This document shows, one piece after another, positions 1 through 4,658 of a DNA stretch of 5,162 nt. Under the pieces are notes generated by a model. It was not told the DNA's origin. It did no database searches and saw only the letters and a list, made by a program, of their open reading frames with translations. The DNA is taken from assembly GCA_045617405.1 (NCBI GenBank), contig JAZLIL010000121.1, forward strand, positions 1 to 5,162, read 5' to 3'. Position numbers and translations under genes: made by a program. Positions within the stretch are counted from its first letter, which is position 1; each line of letters begins with the position of its first letter. The stretch comes from JAZLIL01 sp045617405. GTDB lineage: Bacteria; Bacillota; Clostridia; Lachnospirales; Lachnospiraceae.

Positions 1-1508
1 GCCTTCATGTCGCCTCGATTAACTGGAGCAAGACAACACAGCAGTACAGTGACACGCCTCTTCCCCTCTTTTCGTTTGCCGGTCGCTGCTGTTATGAAAA
101 ATGTTCCACGTGGAACAATTCAGATGAAAATGATTCAAAACAGTCACACATAACCGGAATAACAAATGAAGATGATACAATACCGGTGCCTGCAAAAGAA
201 CTTGAAAAGAATAAAAAATGTGTTGAGAATTTGAATGTCGGGGAGGACGTCGATGCCCCTTTGACGGATATGCAGCCAATCTTTATGGCAAACGATCCTA
301 AAAGGTATGTTTGCGGAGCAAACATACCTAGGAATTGTTCCACGTGGAACAATCTTCCGTTACTTGAGTCAGCTAGAGTACAGCAATATACTCCGTGGAA
401 GATCGGAAGTTATAATATATCTGTGGCTTTTAGTCATACAACAGAAAAAACGGCTGAGATTGTCCGTGACAACTTAAATAAGAGCGCTCTATACGGAGGA
501 GCAATAAAAGGAACAGGTGTTAGATACTGTCCTTCATTCGAAGATAAAATCGTAAAATTTGTGAATCAAACGGAACATCATGTCATTTTAGAACCGGAAA
601 GTGTCAATAGCCCATCAGTTTATCCGAATGGTCTCTCAAATAGTTTACCTCGTGATGTCCAGGTTAAAATGGTTCACTCTGTACCGGGACTTGAACAGGC
701 AGAATTTCTCGCTTGGGGGTATGCTATCGAATATGACTCAATTGACGCCAGGGAACTCTCTGCAACGCTAGAATCGAAAAGAATATCAGGGCTATACTTT
801 GCCGGACAGACGAATGGAACGACAGGATATGAGGAGGCAGCTGCACAGGGAATCATTGCGGGAATAAACGCCGCTTTAAAGGTAAAAGAATGTGAACCTC
901 TCATTCTTTCCCGAAGAGAAGCCTATATCGGCGTTATGATTGATGATCTCATTACCAAAGGAACCGATGAACCGTACCGTATGTTCACCTCAAGGGCGGA
1001 GCGCCGTCTGGCACTGCGTCAGGATAACGCCTGTCTTCGCCTTCTTGACCATGCAAAGCGTATTGGAATTACCTCAGGTGCGTTCATAAAAAAGACAGAG
1101 CAAATTCAATCCGAGGTTAATGCTGAAATTTTCAGGCTAGATAACTCATGCGGAGATGAAAACGGTCCAGGTGCCTGGGCTCGTGCACTTTCACACCCTG
1201 GTGCAAAATATCTTGAACAGAGTTTTGCAAATCATTCATTACTTCCTGAATCCGTGGAGCAGATTGAAATCTATTTTCGCTACCGCGGATATATGAAACA
1301 GGAAGACGAAGAAGCGCGTAAGCTTGAGCAAGGATCAGAGACACTCATTCCAAATGACATTGATTATATGTCAATCAGCGCGCTTCGTTATGAAAGCCGT
1401 GAACGTCTGACTAAAGTTCGTCCCGTTTCTCTTTCGCAAGCTTCTCGCATTCCCGGTGTCACACCAGCAGACATCACGGTGCTTTCTGTGTATCTGAAGC
1501 GAAGATAA
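1..1508 (+). CDS. mnmG: MnmG (GidA), tRNA uridine-5-carboxymethylaminomethyl modification enzyme, 5'-truncated by window edge, with parS-bearing insertion
   Basis: FAD-dependent partner of MnmE in making the cmnm5/nm5 group at U34 of certain tRNAs (family knowledge). First full codon is at 3; 501 residues are visible and the FAD-binding N-terminus lies outside. Visible family blocks: RLxxxSIxxS...Q..D...P.FSF-like start (residues 1-25), TEKTxEIVRDNL, GVRYCPSFEDK with the conserved RYC cysteine (codon 528-530), LEPE, YPNGLSNSLP, GYAIEYD, AGQTNGTTGYEEAAAQG, YIGVMIDDL and EPYRMFTSRAE. The helical C-terminus ends with ASRIPGVTPADITVLSVYLKRR-type sequence, so the 3' end is intact. Between FSF (69-77) and SHTTEKT (from 432) lie about 118 residues where E. 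coli has about 15: an in-frame, acidic, low-complexity insertion carrying two parS sites. Several usually invariant residues differ (GPRYC to GVRYC, RPGYA to AWGYA, AEYRL to AERRL). No stop interrupts the frame, so it is probably expressed. Identification is firm; activity is not proven. Confidence 0.95.
   Translation, partial: LHVASINWSKTTQQYSDTPLPLFSFAGRCCYEKCSTWNNSDENDSKQSHITGITNEDDTIPVPAKELEKNKKCVENLNVGEDVDAPLTDMQPIFMANDPKRYVCGANIPRNCSTWNNLPLLESARVQQYTPWKIGSYNISVAFSHTTEKTAEIVRDNLNKSALYGGAIKGTGVRYCPSFEDKIVKFVNQTEHHVILEPESVNSPSVYPNGLSNSLPRDVQVKMVHSVPGLEQAEFLAWGYAIEYDSIDARELSATLESKRISGLYFAGQTNGTTGYEEAAAQGIIAGINAALKVKECEPLILSRREAYIGVMIDDLITKGTDEPYRMFTSRAERRLALRQDNACLRLLDHAKRIGITSGAFIKKTEQIQSEVNAEIFRLDNSCGDENGPGAWARALSHPGAKYLEQSFANHSLLPESVEQIEIYFRYRGYMKQEDEEARKLEQGSETLIPNDIDYMSISALRYESRERLTKVRPVSLSQASRIPGVTPADITVLSVYLKRR
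102..117. promoter_or_regulatory. parS: parS site 1 (ParB/Spo0J-binding centromere), inside mnmG
   Basis: TGTTCCACGTGGAACA is a perfect 16 bp palindrome. It matches the well known bacterial chromosomal parS consensus (TGTTNCACGTGNAACA). ParB would load here and spread, with ParA and SMC acting in origin segregation. It lies in the mnmG frame and reads as C-S-T-W-N plus the first base of the next Asn codon. A location close to dnaA is what is known for parS in most bacteria. Confidence 0.93.
303..329. repeat. Perfect 11 bp inverted repeat beside parS site 2
   Basis: AGGTATGTTTG (303-313) and CAAACATACCT (319-329) are exact reverse complements around a 5-base centre, CGGAG. The element ends 6 bases before the 18 bp palindrome core of the second parS site. 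It lies inside the mnmG insertion and is translated there. No known ParB accessory site matches; it could be a cruciform or mRNA hairpin, or a binding site for another protein. Confidence 0.75.
334..353. promoter_or_regulatory. parS: parS site 2 (20 bp perfect palindrome), inside mnmG
   Basis: ATTGTTCCACGTGGAACAAT is a perfect 20 bp palindrome whose 16 bp core (336-351) is identical to the site at 102-117. Centre-to-centre distance is 234 bp, exactly 78 codons, so both copies are in the same codon phase and both encode CSTWNN. Two identical sites so close together make chance occurrence very unlikely and mark this as a partition-complex nucleation region. Confidence 0.94.
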
Positions 1509-1783
1509 AAACAGCACTTCGCGAATGATATTCGCGTATCAGAACAGAGCGCGTGGTACCACAAGGGTAAAATAGCGCACAGTTGCGAGCAGGTTCCTAA
1601 GGAGCCGCCCCCCCAGTACGGTAGGTCAGTCGCACTGCGACAGGCGTGTTGCGCCCCGGTCGATTGCAATCGGTAGAAATCGATAAGGCACCTGGCACCT
1701 CGAATAAATCGAAATCAGCAGAGGTCAGGGCATGCCATATCTACCAAAACACGGCAAAGTATAGAATAATTATGCGACGCAAA
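1509..1783. other. 275 bp non-coding spacer with dense short inverted repeats; no gene recognised
   Basis: No convincing protein is encoded here; the open frames that cross it have no family look. It contains a hairpin CGCGAAT-GAT-ATTCGCG (1520-1536), the palindromes GTGGTACCAC (1553-1562) and CGATTGCAATCG (1661-1672), GGTTCC-TAA-GGAGCC (about 1593-1607), GTCG-CACTG-CGAC (about 1629-1641), and a tandem GGCACCT pair (1687-1700). This could be a structured small RNA or an mnmG 3' UTR. I compared it by eye with tmRNA, RNase P RNA, SRP RNA, 6S RNA and tRNA signatures on both strands and saw none. Confidence 0.45.
1520..1536. repeat. Short hairpin 12 bp after the mnmG stop
   Basis: CGCGAAT (1520-1526) pairs perfectly with ATTCGCG (1530-1536) around the loop GAT. 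It is placed where an mnmG terminator would be, but no T-tract follows (TATCAGAAC), so a normal intrinsic terminator is doubtful. It could instead protect the mRNA 3' end. Confidence 0.45.
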
Positions 1784-1831
1784 TATTCTAAATTTGAGGC
1801 CCGCAAAACTGCGGGCCTCAAATTTAGAATA
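1784..1831. terminator. Long hairpin between convergent genes, probable bidirectional terminator
   Basis: The arms 1784-1804 and 1811-1831 are perfectly complementary over 21 bp around the loop AAAACT. The upper stem is GC-rich (GAGGCCCGC/GCGGGCCTC) and the lower stem AT-rich. It begins 4 bp beyond the stop codon of the leftward Spy-like gene (TAA complement at 1836-1838), so it most likely ends that transcript. Rightward reading from mnmG meets the same stem followed by AAACCTTATTTTT, with the T-run somewhat far from the stem base. Convergent placement favours use in both directions. Confidence 0.8.
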
Positions 1832-1835
1832 AACC

Positions 1836-2567
1836 TTATTTTTCAGCTGCGGGGGCAGGGGCCTTATCGCCTCCTTCACGCGGTCCCTTATCACCATTCG
1901 GGCGGGGACCTCTCTCACCACCAAAACGCGGACCTCTATCGCCTTCCGCGCGGGGACCGCGACCTTCACGGTTAAAATTCGGGACACGCTGACCTTCCTG
2001 CCCGGGCTGTCCATTGAGACCACGGCGCTTCATCATTTCCTCGCGGCGGCTCTGGTAGTCCTTCTTAACCTGCTCCCGGGCCTGCTTGATCTGATCGTCC
2101 GAGAGGTTATCGCGAATGAGAAGCATCCGGTCGATGTTCAGGCTCGAAATCTGAACCTGCAGGGCCTCAAGATCAGCAGTCGCCTGACGAGCCTCATCAC
2201 CATTCTTCGTGCGGTCGGACATCAAAGCCGCCATCATGTCGGTCTGAGCCTTGAGGAGTTCAGCGCGCTTGGTCATCAATTCCTTTTCCTTGGTATCGAT
2301 TTCCTTGAGACCAGTGCTGACCTTCTCAGCGACTTCTTCGGGAAGACCGAGGTTTTTAACAAACTCGGGGCGGGAGAGCATTCTTGCGAACATCGCGCCT
2401 GAGTCAACTCCCATCATCTGACGAGGAAGGCGCATGCCGGCCTCACGCTGCGGAACAGGAGGCGCAACTTCGGGAGCAGGCTGAGGCGCCGGTGCATCCT
2501 GCGCAGTGGCAATTAAAGCGACTGAAAAAAGCGACAAAGTCGCATAGATAATTGATTTCGACGTCAT
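1836..2567 (-). CDS. Exported Spy/CpxP-like (LTxxQ-type) helical protein with C-terminal octapeptide repeats
   Basis: 243 residues from the ATG at 2567. AAAGGAG (2577-2583) lies 9 bases upstream of it; the in-frame TTG at 2576 abuts that Shine-Dalgarno and is unlikely. An N-terminal signal peptide (MTSKSIIYATLSLFSVALIATAQ) with probable cleavage near ATA-Q is followed by an Ala/Pro-rich linker (about 24-45). The helical core (about 60-180) contains LGLPEEVAEKV, a charged Lys/Glu stretch, and NLSDDQIKQAREQVKKDY, which resembles the LTPEQ repeats of Spy/CpxP/CnrX-type envelope proteins. Those bind unfolded proteins or metals in the periplasm. The tail (about 203-234) is four 8-residue repeats of the form (R/K)GPRxxG(D/E), ending in an Ala/Pro/Lys stretch. 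No histidine- or cysteine-rich metal site is visible. It stands alone, convergent to mnmG and divergent to dnaA. Family assignment is moderate; exact substrate unknown. Confidence 0.75.
   Translation of the reverse strand: MTSKSIIYATLSLFSVALIATAQDAPAPQPAPEVAPPVPQREAGMRLPRQMMGVDSGAMFARMLSRPEFVKNLGLPEEVAEKVSTGLKEIDTKEKELMTKRAELLKAQTDMMAALMSDRTKNGDEARQATADLEALQVQISSLNIDRMLLIRDNLSDDQIKQAREQVKKDYQSRREEMMKRRGLNGQPGQEGQRVPNFNREGRGPRAEGDRGPRFGGERGPRPNGDKGPREGGDKAPAPAAEK
1866..1961 (-). repeat. Four tandem 24 bp repeats encoding (R/K)GPRxxG(D/E)
   Basis: Read on the minus strand, the units are RGPRAEGD, RGPRFGGE, RGPRPNGD and KGPREGGD, followed by a decayed KAPAPAAE. The core pattern holds at the protein level while codons vary, which suggests selection on the peptide rather than a very recent DNA slippage. 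Such Arg/Gly/Pro tails are likely disordered; repeat number may vary between strains. Confidence 0.8.
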
Positions 2568-2712
2568 TGTAAACAACTCCTTTAGATTAAAAACTGAATG
2601 ATCAACGTAACCATCCGTGTCGTATATAAGAACGAAGACAAAAAAAAAGTATTGTAGTTTTTTTCAAAGAAAAGGAACCATGTACCTCAGCCATCCCATG
2701 ACTTTTCTCATA

Positions 2713-2721
2713 TTATTCACA
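2713..2721 (+). promoter_or_regulatory. Classical DnaA box upstream of dnaA
   Basis: TTATTCACA matches the standard DnaA-box consensus TTATNCACA. It is the only full match I found in the intergenic regions. It lies 43 bp upstream of the dnaA -10 box and 8 bp left of the 11 bp repeat cluster, fitting DnaA autoregulation. A single 9-mer can occur by chance, so confidence is moderate. Confidence 0.5.
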
Positions 2722-2729
2722 TTTTTAGG

Positions 2730-2762
2730 ATATTAACCAACTGTTAACAACCTGTTAATAAC
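2730..2762. repeat. Tandem 11 bp repeats over the dnaA promoter (candidate non-canonical DnaA boxes)
   Basis: CTGTTAACAAC (2741-2751) directly abuts CTGTTAATAAC (2752-2762); they differ at one base. ATATTAACCAA (2730-2740) is a poorer third copy (7 of 11). The 11 bp period puts them on one face of the helix. On the minus strand the two good copies read GTT(G/A)TTAACAG, related to the DnaA box TTATNCACA with a purine in place of the first conserved C. They cover the -35 region of the dnaA promoter, the place for an autorepressor. Confidence 0.7.
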
Positions 2763-2770
2763 TTTATAAT
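2741..2770 (+). promoter_or_regulatory. dnaA promoter, perfect -10 TATAAT
   Basis: TATAAT at 2765-2770 is a perfect sigma70-type -10. The -35 is weak: CTGTTA (2741-2746) at 18 bp spacing has three of six consensus bases and lies inside the 11 bp repeat. Transcription would begin near 2777, giving a leader of about 140 nt before the dnaA start. That leader opens with a purine run (GGAGAAAGGGGAGGGGGG, 2782-2799). A weak -35 under repeats suggests control by a bound protein, most simply DnaA. Confidence 0.6.
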
Positions 2771-2847
2771 CTTTTCCTGTTGGAGAAAGGGGAGGGGGGT
2801 TTGGTATCCTTAATATGTTTTCATTCATTCTGTCTCACGAAAAGAAT

Positions 2848-2888
2848 ATCTGTTAATGTATTTCAAGTCTTCGCAGACATTAACAGAT
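2848..2888. repeat. Perfect 12 bp inverted repeat in the dnaA leader
   Basis: ATCTGTTAATGT (2848-2859) and ACATTAACAGAT (2877-2888) are exact reverse complements separated by 17 bases. The arms contain the CTGTTAA core of the promoter repeats. As RNA this makes a stem ending 14 nt before the dnaA Shine-Dalgarno; as DNA it presents two inverted repeat cores. Either role (translation control or DnaA binding) is possible. Confidence 0.65.
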
Positions 2889-2917
2889 TCAGTCTCCACT
2901 GCGGAGAAAATGTCAAC

Positions 2918-4297
2918 ATGACTGCAAATGAACTTTGGGCCGCGTTGTCGGCTAAAATTAAGGCAATTATCGATGCAAACTCTTATTCAATCTGGATTGA
3001 GAGAATCAAACCGGTTGAATTATCAAAAGAGAAACTTATCCTCTCCGTCGATGACGAGTTTGCCCAAGCGTGGCTTCAGGATAACTACCTCAAGCTTTTC
3101 TCGCAGGTCCTTTCCGCTGCTTTTCCAAATGAAAACAGGGAAATCGTGATCAAAGTCACGACTGCAGGAACTCCGCTTATGCCTCCGGAACCTCCCGCAC
3201 CCGTGAAGATCAAGCCGGCACAAACGCAGAAACAACAGGTTCAGACGTCAAAATGCATCGGTGTCCTCAATGAAAACTTCACTTTCGATGAGTTTGTTGT
3301 CGGTCCATCAAACAGCTGGGCACATGCCGCCGCCCTTGCCGTTGCCCAGAAACCAGGAAGAGCCTATAATCCGCTTTTCATTTACGGCGATACCGGAATC
3401 GGAAAAACACATCTGATGCAAGCCGTCGGAAATAAGATTCTAGAAAAACAGGGAAAAACTGTTGCCTACATTTCCACAGAAACACTGCTCAACGAATATA
3501 TTACTTCAATTCAAAGCGGATCAACGCTTAATTTCAGAAACAAATACAGGAGTGTGGATGTTCTCCTGATTGACGATATTCAGTTCCTTGCCTCGAAATC
3601 AGGTCTCCAGGAAGAATTTTTCCATACCTTTAACGCGCTCTACAACGATAAAAAACAGATTATCATTACAAGCGACCGGCCGGCCTCTGAAATATCGGGT
3701 CTGGAGGAGCGCCTCGTCTCACGCTTTAACGCGGGTATGGCCACGCAGATGGAATGTCCAAACTTTGAAACTCGTCTGGCGATTCTGCGCTACAAGCAAG
3801 CCTCAAAGGAAAAACCGCTGAGTGACGAAGTCCAGACCTTCATTGCGGAAAATGTTAAATCGAATGTCCGTTCGCTTGAAGGCGCGATGAACCGTGTGAT
3901 GGGGTATATTGAATTTTCAGGAGGCGAACAGCTCACCGTCGAAAACCTCAGATATATCCTGAAAGATCTTCTTGATAAGGAAAAAGAGGGAGATATCACC
4001 CTTGATACGATTCAAAAGGTCGTTTCCGAGTTCTACAACATCAAGAAAACAGACTTGCTCAGCACGGATCGCATGCGTTCAATCGCACTGCCGCGGCAAA
4101 TCGCAATGTACCTCTCAAGGAAGCTGACCCATGCCTCCTACCCGGAAATAGGAAAGGCATTCGATAAAACACATGGTACAGTTGTTCATGCCTGTGGTCA
4201 GATTCAAAGCAGCCTTTCCGTTGATGTCGAACTGCGCCGAAACCTGAAACTCATTGTTGAAAAACTCGGGCAGGACCCTGATTCAATTGAAATCTGA
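2918..4297 (+). CDS. dnaA: DnaA, chromosomal replication initiator ATPase
   Basis: Binds DnaA boxes, forms an ATP-dependent filament, melts the origin and loads the helicase (family role). The ATG at 2918 gives 459 residues, normal for DnaA, starting MTANELWAALSAKI like domain I; GGAG at 2903-2906 precedes it. An upstream TTG at 2780 would add 46 unconserved residues and is rejected. Domain I is about 1-80, the Pro/Gln-rich linker about 81-113, and the AAA+ domain starts at NFTFDEFVVG. Walker A is GDTGIGKT (157-164; family usually GGVGLGKT), Walker B VLLIDD (215-220), sensor I IIITSDRP (248-255), box VII RLVSRF (265-270) and sensor II NVRSLEGAMNR (316-326). In domain IV, PRQ (392-394) keeps the minor-groove arginine. 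The signature helix reads IGKAFDKTHGTVVHA (411-425), with KTHGT for the usual RDHTT and one residue fewer before it. Promoter and leader elements suggest autoregulation. Identity is certain. Confidence 0.98.
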   Translation: MTANELWAALSAKIKAIIDANSYSIWIERIKPVELSKEKLILSVDDEFAQAWLQDNYLKLFSQVLSAAFPNENREIVIKVTTAGTPLMPPEPPAPVKIKPAQTQKQQVQTSKCIGVLNENFTFDEFVVGPSNSWAHAAALAVAQKPGRAYNPLFIYGDTGIGKTHLMQAVGNKILEKQGKTVAYISTETLLNEYITSIQSGSTLNFRNKYRSVDVLLIDDIQFLASKSGLQEEFFHTFNALYNDKKQIIITSDRPASEISGLEERLVSRFNAGMATQMECPNFETRLAILRYKQASKEKPLSDEVQTFIAENVKSNVRSLEGAMNRVMGYIEFSGGEQLTVENLRYILKDLLDKEKEGDITLDTIQKVVSEFYNIKKTDLLSTDRMRSIALPRQIAMYLSRKLTHASYPEIGKAFDKTHGTVVHACGQIQSSLSVDVELRRNLKLIVEKLGQDPDSIEI

Positions 4298-4306
4298 TTC
4301 ATCACC

Positions 4307-4335
4307 TCGGGCGACCGGAACAACCGGCCGCCCGA
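4307..4335 (+). terminator. GC-rich hairpin after dnaA, possible terminator
   Basis: TCGGGCG (4307-4313) pairs with CGCCCGA (4329-4335); after one A/C mismatch CCGG (4315-4318) pairs with CCGG (4324-4327) around the loop AACAA. It starts 9 bp after the dnaA stop. No T-run follows (AATGTAATAAAC), so it may be a leaky terminator or an mRNA-stabilising stem. It separates dnaA from the origin-like spacer and dnaN's own promoter. Confidence 0.55.
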
Positions 4336-4430
4336 AATGTAATAAACAGCATACTCCGGAATCGGGAAAAAAAAGGGTGTCGATAACACTGTGAACAAAA
4401 TGTCAAAAAGGCTTTCAACTGGTGCGAGGT

Positions 4431-4569
4431 TATTGACAGCATCCCTAGAAAAAGTGCGCACGTCTGTTGAAAACTCAGAGATATCGACAGTCGTTTTATC
4501 AGTCCGCTTTCGGTTAATTTACTGCAATTCGATATTTGTAAAAAGTTGTTAACAGTATTGACATCCCTA
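4431..4569 (+). repeat. Direct repeat pair TATTGACA...TCCCTA in the dnaA-dnaN spacer
   Basis: TATTGACA-GCA-TCCCTA (4431-4447) and TATTGACATCCCTA (4556-4569) match over 14 bases apart from a 3-base insert. They lie 125 bp apart. Each follows or overlaps a copy of the 11 bp DnaA-box-like element and contains TTGACA, a perfect -35 hexamer, though neither has a good -10 at 16-18 bp. Confidence 0.65.
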
Positions 4570-4578
4570 ATCATAATA

Positions 4579-4608
4579 TTTTCCTTTTCTTTATTTTTTT
4601 CATATAAT
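4579..4608 (+). promoter_or_regulatory. dnaN promoter
   Basis: TATAAT at 4603-4608 is a perfect -10, 50 bp before the dnaN start, predicting a start of transcription near 4615. The -35 is poor (TTTTCC or TTTCCT around 4579-4585). It lies inside the AT-rich stretch of the candidate origin, so dnaN transcription and origin melting could influence each other. Confidence 0.5.
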
Positions 4609-4658
4609 ATTTATGTCATGTTTTAACGCAAAAAGATTTGCATGTCAGGAGAAGTTCC

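Larger units (their letters stand above)
4380..4630. other. oriC: Candidate oriC between dnaA and dnaN
   Basis: The dnaA-dnaN spacer is a common origin location in bacteria. It contains a cluster related to the GTT(G/A)TTAACAG repeat of the dnaA promoter. GTTGTTAACAG at 4545-4555 is an exact inverted copy of 2741-2751, and GTTATTGACAG at 4429-4439 has one mismatch. CTGTGAACAAA (4389-4399), CTGTTGAAAAC (4464-4474) and GATATCGACAG (4480-4490) each have two or so. From 4568 to about 4625 the sequence is almost all A/T (TCATAATATTTTCC, TTATTTTTTTCATATAATA), a plausible unwinding element directly next to the best box. Origin activity is inference; a second origin-like region upstream of dnaA (2700-2770) may contribute. 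Confidence 0.6.

Noticed and set aside
186..1508. GTG at 186 as the start of a 440-residue MnmG-like protein
   Set aside because: The frame stays open to position 3 and the upstream codons match MnmG (RL..SI..S...Q..D..P.FSF). The GTG is inside the insertion and has no clear ribosome binding site.
1541..1760. Known structural RNA (tmRNA, RNase P RNA, SRP RNA, 6S RNA, tRNA) in the mnmG downstream spacer
   Set aside because: Their conserved blocks were looked for on both strands by eye and not found; only general palindromes are present.
1646..1975. 109-residue + strand open frame over the spacer and the Spy-like 3' end
   Set aside because: It runs through the terminator stem and opposite the Spy-like repeat codons, has no ribosome binding site seen, and no family character.
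2568..2576. TTG at 2576 as the start of the Spy-like gene
   Set aside because: It touches the Shine-Dalgarno AAAGGAG with no spacing; ATG 2567 is correctly spaced and begins a clean signal peptide.
2782..2805. G-quadruplex in the dnaA leader purine run
   Set aside because: The G tracts are uneven (GG, GGGG, GGGGGG, GG), so only a weak two-layer form is likely; not enough to claim.
2780..2917. TTG at 2780 as the dnaA start (505 residues)
   Set aside because: The 46 extra residues do not resemble DnaA, lie right after the -10 box, and cover the leader inverted repeat. ATG 2918 has a Shine-Dalgarno and the typical N-terminus.
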